Shown here: positions 1-5,341 of the stretch, piece by piece
Numbering within the stretch: the first letter of the stretch is position 1
Layout: each line of letters opens with the position of its first letter
NCBI GenBank assembly: GCA_905215105.1
Contig: CAJMOI010000083.1
Span: forward strand, 1 to 8,178
DNA: 8,178 nucleotides
Source: an uncultured bacterium
GTDB lineage: Bacteria > Bacillota > Clostridia > Oscillospirales > Acutalibacteraceae
Reading direction: 5' to 3'
The notes under the pieces: model-generated
What the model was told of the DNA's origin: nothing
Databases searched by the model: none
What the model saw: only the letters and a program-made list of their open reading frames with translations
Position numbers and translations under genes: made by a program

Positions 1-593
1 ATGACCTCTGGGCCTTTAACGAAGAGAATGTTGCCCGTGCCGTGGCGGCTTCCAAAGTTCCGGTGATTTCCGCTGTGGGACACGAGACGGACTTTACCAT
101 CTGTGATTTTGTGGCGGACTTGCGGGCTCCAACGCCCAGCGCCGCCGCAGAACTGGCAGTTCCCGACCAGATGGAAGAGAAAATGCTGGTGGAGTCGGCC
201 TGGTACACCCTGAAAACAGACCTGAACGGGCTGCTTTCCCGGAAAAAACTGGAGCTGGATTCCCTGACAGCCCGGCGCTGCCTGCGGGAACCGTTGGAAC
301 CGGTACGGCGGGAAAAAGACGAGCTGGAACATCTGACCCGGCGGCTGACAGCTGGGGTTTCTCTTTCTGTGAGCCGTGGGAAAGAGGAGCTTTCCCGGTT
401 GACCAGGATGCTGGATGGCCTTAGCCCCTTGAAAGTGCTGAGCCGCGGTTATACACTGGCGCAGACAGAGGCTGGAGAACCCATCCGCAGTGTGTCGGAA
501 CTACAGGAAGGGGAAACTTTCCGCCTGCGCTTTATGGATGGAGAAGCCCGCTGTGTACGGAGAACGGAGAAGGAGGAACCTGATGAATCGTAA
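1..593 (+). CDS. xseA: Exodeoxyribonuclease VII large subunit, C-terminal part (5' end outside window)
   Basis: This is the large, catalytic subunit of exonuclease VII. The enzyme degrades single-stranded DNA from both ends into oligonucleotides and works in the cytoplasm with many copies of XseB. The reading frame is open from the left edge (first full codon at 3) and shows 196 residues. The visible part begins with a D-L-W-A-F-N stretch typical of the family. It continues with the conserved GHETD motif (visible residues 26-30) and the ADLRAPTPSAAAE block (about 38-50). A charged, probably coiled-coil region rich in Arg, Glu and Leu follows (about 60-140), as in the XseB-binding arm of the family. 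The C-terminal segment SRGYTLAQTEAGEPIRSVSEL is also typical. The gene overlaps xseB by 11 bases, which suggests coupled translation. The start codon and N-terminal OB-fold lie outside the window. Confidence 0.96.
   Translation, partial: DLWAFNEENVARAVAASKVPVISAVGHETDFTICDFVADLRAPTPSAAAELAVPDQMEEKMLVESAWYTLKTDLNGLLSRKKLELDSLTARRCLREPLEPVRREKDELEHLTRRLTAGVSLSVSRGKEELSRLTRMLDGLSPLKVLSRGYTLAQTEAGEPIRSVSELQEGETFRLRFMDGEARCVRRTEKEEPDES
571..576 (+). promoter_or_regulatory. Ribosome-binding site of xseB
   Basis: A perfect AGGAGG lies six bases before the ATG at 583, inside the end of xseA. It fixes the xseB start at 583 rather than at the upstream in-frame start codon near 490, which would add about 31 non-conserved residues. 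Confidence 0.85.
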
Positions 594-786
594 AATGAGC
601 TATGAAGAGGCTCTTGAAAAGCTGAAAGAAATTGTCACCCGGCTGGAAAGCGGGGAGGAGACGCTGGACGGTTCCCTGAAGCTGTTTGAAGAGGGGGCAA
701 AATTGTCCGCGTTCTGCTATGAAAAGCTGCAAAATGCAGAGCAGAAGATTACCGAAATCACAAAGCTGGAACAGGCTGCGGAGTAA
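583..786 (+). CDS. xseB: Exodeoxyribonuclease VII small subunit
   Basis: This is the small accessory subunit of exonuclease VII, which binds the long helical arm of XseA and supports its activity. The predicted protein has 67 residues, close to the usual 60-80. It carries the family pattern: SYEEALEKLKEIVTRLESGE near the N-terminus, then a central L-x-x-S-L-K-L-F-E-E-G segment (about residues 29-43). A second helix with Y-E-K-L-Q-N-A-E-Q-K-I follows (about 46-56). The whole protein should form a helical hairpin. The start at 583 is chosen because it has an ideal AGGAGG six bases upstream and gives the expected length. It overlaps the end of xseA by 11 bases. A 77-base gap follows before ispA. 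Confidence 0.96.
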   Translation: MNRKMSYEEALEKLKEIVTRLESGEETLDGSLKLFEEGAKLSAFCYEKLQNAEQKITEITKLEQAAE

Positions 787-801
787 CATCACAGCAAGCC
801 C

Positions 802-825
802 CAGCAGAATCGATACTCTCTGCTG
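802..825 (+). other. Small inverted repeat between xseB and ispA
   Basis: CAGCAGA at 802-808 and TCTGCTG at 819-825 are perfect 7-bp complementary arms around a 10-base loop. No T-run follows, so it is not a normal intrinsic terminator. It may be an mRNA hairpin between the two genes, or chance. Confidence 0.35.
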
Positions 826-863
826 CATTACCCCAATATCAATGGGAAACAGGAGAAAGAATC

Positions 864-1739
864 ATGAATACACTGGAAATACAGGAAATTGAAAGTGCGC
901 TGAAAAAATATCTTCCCAAAGAGAACGACCTGCGGAAGAAGCTGTTTGAAAGCATGGAATACAGCCTGATGGCCGGCGGAAAGCGTATCCGGCCCCAGCT
1001 AGTACTGGAATTCTGTCGGATTTGCGGCGGAAATCCTGCACAGGCTATGCCCTTTGCCTGTGCGTTGGAAATGGTTCATTCCTATTCGCTGATTCACGAT
1101 GACCTGCCCTGTATGGACGACGACGACCTCCGCCGGGGCAAACCTACCAATCACAAAGTGTACGGTGAAGCGACGGCCCTGCTGGCAGGCGATGCGCTGC
1201 TGACGCTGGCCTTTGAAACCATGCTTTCCCCCGACAGCATCCGGGCAGTAGGGGCTGACCGTGCAGCCCGTGCCGCCGGAGAGCTGGCCAGAGCCGCCGG
1301 TTCCCGGGGAATGGTGGGCGGCCAGATCATCGATCTGGAATCCGAGGACAAGCAGGTTTCCCTGGAAGTGCTGCAAAAAATGGATGAGGGAAAAACCGGC
1401 GCCCTGATTCTGGCCGCTTGCCGGATGGGCTGCATCATTGCCGGAGCCAACGGGGAACAGATGCAGGCTGCCGATGTCTATGCTCGGTCTGTGGGGCTGG
1501 CGTTCCAGATTGTGGATGACTTGCTGGACGTGACCGGAGACGTGTCTCTGTTGGGCAAAAATACCGGCATGGACTCCGAACGGGGAAAGAGTACCTATGT
1601 GAGCCTGCTGGGCGTGGAGAAAGCCCGGGAGACTGTGGAGCAGCTGACCAGTGCAGCAGTCAACGCCCTTTCTGTTTTTGGCGAAAAGGGAAAAGAGCTG
1701 GCAGACTTTGCCGTGACGCTGGCTAATCGCAATCATTGA
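864..1739 (+). CDS. ispA: Polyprenyl synthetase, farnesyl diphosphate synthase type
   Basis: This cytoplasmic enzyme condenses dimethylallyl or geranyl diphosphate with isopentenyl diphosphate. The product, probably farnesyl diphosphate, is the precursor of undecaprenyl phosphate and other isoprenoids. The 291-residue protein has the GGKRIRP motif (residues 38-44). The first Asp-rich motif is DDLPCMD (79-85), followed by DDLRRGKPTNH, and the second is DDLLD (218-222). Two residues are inserted in the first motif, and Tyr74 lies five residues before it; both match the bacterial FPP synthase pattern seen in E. coli IspA. Residue K177 in the E-G-K-T-G-A segment and the late G-K-x-x-G-M-D-S-E-R-G-K-S-T-Y segment (231-245) are also family features. 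AGGAGA at 851-856 precedes the ATG by seven bases. The stop codon overlaps the start of the next gene. Product chain length is inferred from sequence only. Confidence 0.95.
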   Translation: MNTLEIQEIESALKKYLPKENDLRKKLFESMEYSLMAGGKRIRPQLVLEFCRICGGNPAQAMPFACALEMVHSYSLIHDDLPCMDDDDLRRGKPTNHKVYGEATALLAGDALLTLAFETMLSPDSIRAVGADRAARAAGELARAAGSRGMVGGQIIDLESEDKQVSLEVLQKMDEGKTGALILAACRMGCIIAGANGEQMQAADVYARSVGLAFQIVDDLLDVTGDVSLLGKNTGMDSERGKSTYVSLLGVEKARETVEQLTSAAVNALSVFGEKGKELADFAVTLANRNH

Positions 1740-2656
1740 TGGAGCCTTTGCGTTTTACGGTGCCGCCTCAATGGGATGGCGCACTGCTCAAACACTTTCT
1801 TCGGCGGGAAGCCGGTGTGACGGCCCGTCTGCTGGCTAGATTAAAACGGGTGGACGGTGGAATTCAGCTCAACGGAAAGCCGGTGTATGTCATCGAACCC
1901 ATTCACACCGGAGACGTGGTGGAATTGTTTCCCCCATCGGGAGAAACGGAAGCACCGGCGGAAAATTTACCGTTTCCAGTGATATATGAGGATGAGCGGC
2001 TGGTAGCGGTCAATAAGCCCGCCGGAATGCCGGTGCATCCTTCGCCGGGCCATGATCGGGATAGTCTGCTCAATGCCTTTTCCGGCTGGCTCCTGCGGGA
2101 AAACCGTCCGGCCTTTGCTTTCCGTCCTCTGTATCGTCTGGACCGGGATACCACCGGTGTGATTTTGCTGGCAAAAGACGGTTATACCGCCGCTGTGCTT
2201 CCGGCAACGGTAGAAAAGGAATATCGCGGGATTTGTCAGGGAATCCTGACAGGGGAAGGCACTGTAAAATTGCCTATCGGTCTGGAACCGGGCAGTCGAA
2301 TTCGGCGGAGCACCGGGGAAGCTGCTGAAGCACCAGTTCCGGCAGTGACCCACTGGAAAGCTCTTGCAAACGATGGAACTCACACGCTGATCTCTTTCCG
2401 GCTGGAAACGGGACGGACCCACCAGATCCGGGTGCATATGGCATCTATCGGGCATCCGCTGGCCGGAGATGACCTGTATGGCGGAAGCCGGGAATTTCTT
2501 TCCCAACAGGCGCTGTGCTGTCAATCGGTTTCGTTTCTGAAAGCAGAACAGGGAATGTCTGTAAAACAGACCGTGGCTTTGCCTTCTCCTGAAAATTGGC
2601 GGGCAGTCTTTCCCGATTTGTTTCCCCAAGAGAAAAATCAGGGGAATTCTGTATAA
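1739..2656 (+). CDS. RluA-family RNA pseudouridine synthase
   Basis: This enzyme should isomerise uridine to pseudouridine in rRNA or tRNA; the target base cannot be read from the sequence. The 305-residue protein starts with an S4-like RNA-binding region (about residues 12-65, with L-L-A-R-L-K-R-V-D-G-G-I-Q-L-N-G-K). The catalytic domain begins at Y-E-D-E-R-L-V-A-V-N-K-P-A-G-M-P-V-H-P (83-101). The catalytic Asp is predicted to be D135 in Y-R-L-D-R-D-T-T-G. The usual His of the HRLD motif is Tyr here (Y132). The late RTHQIRVH motif (226-233) and G-H-P-L-A-G-D-D-L-Y-G (238-248) confirm the family. The ATG at 1739 shares a base with the ispA stop (TGATG). No clear Shine-Dalgarno sequence precedes it, so translation probably depends on termination-reinitiation. 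A TTG at 1736 is a less likely alternative start. It appears to be the last gene of the operon. Confidence 0.93.
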   Translation: MEPLRFTVPPQWDGALLKHFLRREAGVTARLLARLKRVDGGIQLNGKPVYVIEPIHTGDVVELFPPSGETEAPAENLPFPVIYEDERLVAVNKPAGMPVHPSPGHDRDSLLNAFSGWLLRENRPAFAFRPLYRLDRDTTGVILLAKDGYTAAVLPATVEKEYRGICQGILTGEGTVKLPIGLEPGSRIRRSTGEAAEAPVPAVTHWKALANDGTHTLISFRLETGRTHQIRVHMASIGHPLAGDDLYGGSREFLSQQALCCQSVSFLKAEQGMSVKQTVALPSPENWRAVFPDLFPQEKNQGNSV

Positions 2657-2678
2657 ATCACACGAATTCCCACCAGTT

Positions 2679-2703
2679 TTTCCCGGAAAAAACCGGAAAG
2701 TTT
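2679..2703 (+). terminator. Weak candidate terminator after the pseudouridine synthase gene
   Basis: CCGG at 2683-2686 can pair with CCGG at 2693-2696 around an A6 loop, extended by TTT/AAA across one bulged C. A short TTT (2701-2703) follows. The stem is short and the T-run poor, so this is only a weak candidate. It is the best one between 2656 and the promoter at 2718. Confidence 0.25.
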
Positions 2704-2717
2704 ATTCATGAAACTGC

Positions 2718-2746
2718 TTGCTTTCTGTATGTTTATGCGTTATAAT
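2718..2746 (+). promoter_or_regulatory. Sigma-A-type promoter for the amino-acid ABC transporter operon
   Basis: A perfect -10 box TATAAT (2741-2746) lies 17 bases after TTGCTT (2718-2723), which matches the first three bases of the -35 consensus. Transcription would start near 2753-2754, leaving a leader of about 73 bases before the ATG at 2827. Position and spacing fit well, but the weak -35 suggests either activation or simply reliance on a strong -10. Confidence 0.7.
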
Positions 2747-2766
2747 CGGTTTCAGACAGTATGATT

Positions 2767-2807
2767 GCTGCAACGACGGCCGGAATGCTCCGGAAAAGCC
2801 TTGCAGC
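2767..2807 (+). promoter_or_regulatory. Foldable leader RNA upstream of the binding-protein gene
   Basis: GCTGCAA (2767-2773) pairs perfectly with TTGCAGC (2801-2807). Nested inside it, CCGGA (2780-2784) pairs with TCCGG (2789-2793) around a 4-base loop, and two further G-C pairs (2778-2779 with 2799-2800) are possible. The structure ends seven bases before the GGGG (2814-2817) of the likely ribosome-binding site and does not cover it. It may stabilise the 5' end of the mRNA or be regulatory. I do not recognise a known riboswitch or T-box. Confidence 0.45.
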
Positions 2808-2826
2808 GGAAAAGGGGTATTCAATT

Positions 2827-3663
2827 ATGAAAAAAATGAAGAAACTGGCCGCCCTGCTTCTGGCTGCCGGCATGATGATGGGTATGGCCGCCTGCACTTC
2901 TGCACCTGCTGCCAGCGATACCACTGGCGAGAGCTCCACTACCAGCACCGCTGGTGAAAGCTCCATCGACAAAATCAAGGCCTCCGGTAAAATTATCATG
3001 GCGACCAACGCACAGTTTGAGCCCTTCGAGTATATCGATGGCACCGACTATAAGGGCATCGACATCGAGATTTCCCAGAAGATCGCCGACGAGCTGGGCG
3101 TTGAGCTGGAAATCCACGACGTGAAGTTTGAGTCCGTGATTGCAGAAATCACCACCGGTAAGGCAAACTTTGCTGCTGCCGGTATGTCCATCACCCCCGA
3201 GCGTCTGGAAAACGTGGACTTCTCCAATGAGTATTTTTCCGCTACTCAGTCCATCCTGGTGATGAAGGAAGGCTCCTCTGTGGCAAAGCCCGAGGATCTG
3301 AAGGGCAAGGTTGTCGGTGTTCAGACCGGTACCACCGCTGACACCTATGTGACCGACAAAGACGGCGAGAACAATGTGGGCGTGAAGGAAGTCAAGCGCT
3401 ACAACTCCTTCGTCGATGCCGTAAACGATATGATCACCGGCCGTCTGGATGCTGTGGTAATGGATGATTTCCCGGCCAACAAGCTGGTGGAAAAGAATGC
3501 CGACAAGATCATGAAGCTGGAAGACGAGCTCACCGGTGAAAAGTATGCAATCGCTGTTCCCAAGGGGGATAAGGAGATGCAGGACCTGGTGAATAAGGTT
3601 CTGGCTGACATGGAGGAAAGCGGCGAAATGGACGAGCTGCTGACCAAGTATATCGGCGAATAA
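2827..3663 (+). CDS. Polar amino-acid ABC transporter substrate-binding lipoprotein
   Basis: This is the extracytoplasmic receptor of an amino-acid importer, of the SBP_bac_3 family, anchored to the membrane by a lipid. The 278-residue protein begins with a signal peptide (K-K-M-K-K, then a hydrophobic core) and a lipobox M-A-A-C, so the mature N-terminus would be Cys23. A Ser/Thr/Gly/Ala linker (about 24-46) leads to the binding domain. That domain has I-M-A-T-N-A-Q-F-E-P-F-E-Y (57-69) and Y-K-G-I-D-I-E-I (75-82). It also has A-A-G-M-S-I-T-P-E-R (117-126), where Arg126 is the expected carboxylate ligand. V-Q-T-G-T-T-A-D (165-172) and V-M-D-D (211-214), whose Asp is expected to bind the amino group, complete the site. 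The exact substrate is unclear. Lys is mostly AAG and many codons end in C, as in highly expressed genes. An in-frame ATG at 2761 would add 22 residues, but 2827 gives a normal signal peptide and follows a GGGG. Confidence 0.94.
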   Translation: MKKMKKLAALLLAAGMMMGMAACTSAPAASDTTGESSTTSTAGESSIDKIKASGKIIMATNAQFEPFEYIDGTDYKGIDIEISQKIADELGVELEIHDVKFESVIAEITTGKANFAAAGMSITPERLENVDFSNEYFSATQSILVMKEGSSVAKPEDLKGKVVGVQTGTTADTYVTDKDGENNVGVKEVKRYNSFVDAVNDMITGRLDAVVMDDFPANKLVEKNADKIMKLEDELTGEKYAIAVPKGDKEMQDLVNKVLADMEESGEMDELLTKYIGE

Positions 3664-3675
3664 TGTTTGCAACCA

Positions 3676-3716
3676 GAGGCGGCAGAACAGACACTCTGCC
3701 GCCTCCTGTTATTTTT
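3676..3716 (+). terminator. Intra-operon terminator or attenuator between binding protein and permease
   Basis: A perfect 11-bp GC-rich stem, GAGGCGGCAGA (3676-3686) with TCTGCCGCCTC (3695-3705), has an 8-base loop and is followed by CTGTTATTTTT. It lies 13 bases after the binding-protein stop and just before the permease ribosome-binding site (AGGAGG, 3721-3726). With no clear new promoter behind it, partial readthrough would give much binding protein and little permease. The stem would also protect the upstream mRNA from 3' exonucleases. Confidence 0.85.
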
Positions 3717-3733
3717 GGTAAGGAGGAAAGCTC

Positions 3734-4453
3734 ATGTTGGAATGGCTGACAAATTTTGTCGAAAAATTTTATCAGACCATGATTGTGGATGACCGGTATA
3801 TGCAGATTTTCTGGGGCCTTGGCAACACGCTGCTGATTACGGTCTGTGCAATTCTGATGGGTACGGTAATCGGTACCATCATCGCCATGATCAAGGCAAA
3901 AGTCTTTAATCCCCGCAATGTTGTACTGAAGGTTATTTTAAAGGTGCTGGACGTAATCGGCAGTTTCTATCTGACGGTCATCCGCGGAACGCCCATGATT
4001 CTGCAGCTGATGATTATGTATTACGCCATCCTCACCAATATCACCAACGGTGTGACGGTTGCCTGCATTGCTTTCGGTATCAACTCCGGTGCCTATGTGG
4101 CAGAGGTCATCCGTACCGGTATCCTGTCTGTGGACAAGGGCCAGATGGAAGCAGGACGTTCTCTCGGCCTGACCCAGACCACCACGATGTTCAAGATCAT
4201 TTTCCCTCAGGCGCTGAAAAACGTGCTGCCTGCTCTGGGCAACGAGTTTATTGCCCTGCTCAAGGAAACCTCGGTTGCCGGCTATATCGGAATTCACGAC
4301 TTGACCAAGGGTTCCGATATTATCCGTACCACTACATATGAGTCCTTTATCCCGCTGATCAGCGCCGGTGTGGTGTATCTGGTGCTGGTGATTGGCCTGA
4401 CCAGCCTGTTGGGCTGCTTTGAGAGGAGGCTGCGTAAGAGTGATATCCGTTAA
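3734..4453 (+). CDS. Polar amino-acid ABC transporter permease, HisM/GlnP type
   Basis: This is the membrane-spanning subunit of the importer, probably acting as a homodimer because only one permease gene is present. The 239-residue protein is of normal family length. Predicted membrane segments lie at about residues 28-53, 72-80 with 85-103, 108-128, 165-185 and 205-228. The R-G-T-P-M-I-L-Q segment (84-91) and the cytoplasmic EAA loop E-A-G-R-S-L-G-L (139-146), followed by F-K-I-I-F-P-Q-A-L-K (153-162), are the family signatures. The EAA loop contacts the ATPase. A-L-L-K-E-T-S-V-A (174-182) is also conserved. AGGAGG at 3721-3726 is seven bases before the ATG. Its end overlaps the start of the ATPase gene by 14 bases. 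Confidence 0.95.
   Translation: MLEWLTNFVEKFYQTMIVDDRYMQIFWGLGNTLLITVCAILMGTVIGTIIAMIKAKVFNPRNVVLKVILKVLDVIGSFYLTVIRGTPMILQLMIMYYAILTNITNGVTVACIAFGINSGAYVAEVIRTGILSVDKGQMEAGRSLGLTQTTTMFKIIFPQALKNVLPALGNEFIALLKETSVAGYIGIHDLTKGSDIIRTTTYESFIPLISAGVVYLVLVIGLTSLLGCFERRLRKSDIR
4424..4429 (+). promoter_or_regulatory. Ribosome-binding site of the ATPase gene
   Basis: AGGAGG inside the end of the permease gene lies ten bases before a GTG at 4440. The spacing is slightly long, but the site favours GTG 4440 over a TTG at 4419, which lies before the AGGAGG itself. Confidence 0.75.
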
Positions 4454-5162
4454 GAATCTGGAAAAAGCGTTTGGCGAAAATAAGGTGCTCTGCGGCATCA
4501 ATCAGGAAATCAAAAAAGGCGAGAAAGTCGTGGTTGTTGGTCCTTCCGGTTCCGGCAAAAGTACCTTTCTCCGGTGCCTGAATCTGTTGGAAGTTCCCAC
4601 TGGCGGCGAAATCTGGTTCGAGGGGGAGAACATCACCGATCCCAAGTGCGATATCAACAGACTTCGTCAGAAAATGGGCATGGTGTTCCAGCATTTCAAT
4701 CTGTTCCCCCATTTGACGGTAAAGAAGAATATCACCCTGGCTCCCGTTCATCTGAAATTGATGAGTCAGAAAGAAGCCGATGAGCTGGCTATGCAGCTGC
4801 TGGCCCGGGTGGGTCTGGCAGAAAAGGCCGATGCCTATCCCAATCAGCTTTCCGGTGGACAGAAACAGCGTATTGCCATTGTCCGTGCGCTGGCTATGAA
4901 GCCCGATGTGATGCTGTTTGACGAGCCGACTTCTGCACTTGACCCGGAAATGGTCGGAGAAGTGCTTCAGGTTATGAAACAGCTGGCAGACGAAGGCATG
5001 ACCATGGTCGTAGTTACCCACGAAATGGGTTTTGCCCGTGAGGTTGCCACCCGGGTGCTGTTTATGGACCAGGGCAATGTGCTGGAAGAAGCACCGCCCG
5101 AGGAATTCTTTACCAACCCGAAAAATGCCCGCTTGCAGGATTTCCTCTCCAAAGTGCTGTAA
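4440..5162 (+). CDS. Polar amino-acid ABC transporter ATP-binding protein
   Basis: This is the cytoplasmic ATPase subunit, which powers uptake by the permease and binding protein encoded just upstream. With the GTG start at 4440 the protein has 240 residues, the usual length for GlnQ/HisP-type ATPases, and begins M-I-S-V-K-N-L-E-K-A-F as the family does. All nucleotide-binding motifs are present: Walker A GPSGSGKST (34-42), the Q-loop Gln84 in V-F-Q-H-F-N-L-F-P-H, and the signature LSGGQKQR (137-144). Walker B is VMLFDEP (157-163) with catalytic Glu162, the D-loop is S-A-L-D (165-168), and the switch His194 lies in V-V-T-H-E. The gene overlaps the permease by 14 bases, so translation is probably coupled. 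It closes the operon, with a terminator about 40 bases downstream. The substrate (Gln, Arg, cystine or another polar amino acid) cannot be told from this subunit. Confidence 0.96.
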   Translation: MISVKNLEKAFGENKVLCGINQEIKKGEKVVVVGPSGSGKSTFLRCLNLLEVPTGGEIWFEGENITDPKCDINRLRQKMGMVFQHFNLFPHLTVKKNITLAPVHLKLMSQKEADELAMQLLARVGLAEKADAYPNQLSGGQKQRIAIVRALAMKPDVMLFDEPTSALDPEMVGEVLQVMKQLADEGMTMVVVTHEMGFAREVATRVLFMDQGNVLEEAPPEEFFTNPKNARLQDFLSKVL

Positions 5163-5199
5163 ACGGCAGTTTTTATGTATATAACAAAAGATTGAATTG

Positions 5200-5245
5200 A
5201 AACAGGAATGGTACAACATCAGCGAACCCATTCCTGTTTTGTATT
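5200..5245 (+). terminator. Intrinsic terminator of the ABC transporter operon
   Basis: AAACAGGAATGG (5200-5211) and CCATTCCTGTTT (5228-5239) form a perfect 12-bp stem with a 16-base loop, followed by T-rich sequence (TTTTGTATT). It lies 37 bases after the ATPase stop codon on the same strand. The A/T-rich lower stem makes the T-run part of the hairpin, a common terminator form. Confidence 0.75.
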
Positions 5246-5270
5246 ATGCAGTAAGTTCCTTACTCTTAGT

Positions 5271-5314
5271 AAAAACTCCCCGATTTCTGACTCTGAAATC
5301 GGGGAGTTTTGGTT
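5271..5314. terminator. Bidirectional terminator between convergent operons
   Basis: A perfect 16-bp inverted repeat has arms at 5272-5287 (AAAACTCCCCGATTTC) and 5295-5310 with a 7-base loop. Reading right to left it ends in a TTTTT run and lies about 30 bases after the stop of the minus-strand membrane-protein gene. Reading left to right it ends in TTTTGGTT and would back up the terminator at 5200. It is the main terminator for the minus-strand operon. Confidence 0.88.
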
Positions 5315-5341
5315 GATTGCCAGTCGGAAATCCTATAAAGT

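Noticed and set aside
999..1736. A long antisense frame opposite ispA
   Set aside because: It is in codon register with ispA and explained by codon bias. No plausible ribosome-binding site or domain was seen.
1967..2629. A long antisense frame opposite the pseudouridine synthase gene
   Set aside because: It is in codon register with the real gene, and its low-complexity, His/Arg/Phe-rich translation is typical of an antisense shadow.
2657..2826. T-box or known amino-acid riboswitch upstream of the ABC operon
   Set aside because: The leader after the predicted start is only about 73 bases, lacks the conserved T-box sequence and has no terminator/antiterminator pair.
2821..3672. A 283-codon open frame antisense to the whole binding-protein gene
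   Set aside because: It runs in codon register opposite the real gene, so it only reflects the absence of TTA, CTA and TCA codons in that gene. Its translation shows no recognisable domain.
4359..5231. A 290-codon open frame antisense to the ATPase gene
   Set aside because: Same codon-register antisense effect. The sense strand encodes every ABC ATPase motif, and the antisense frame runs through the terminator stem.
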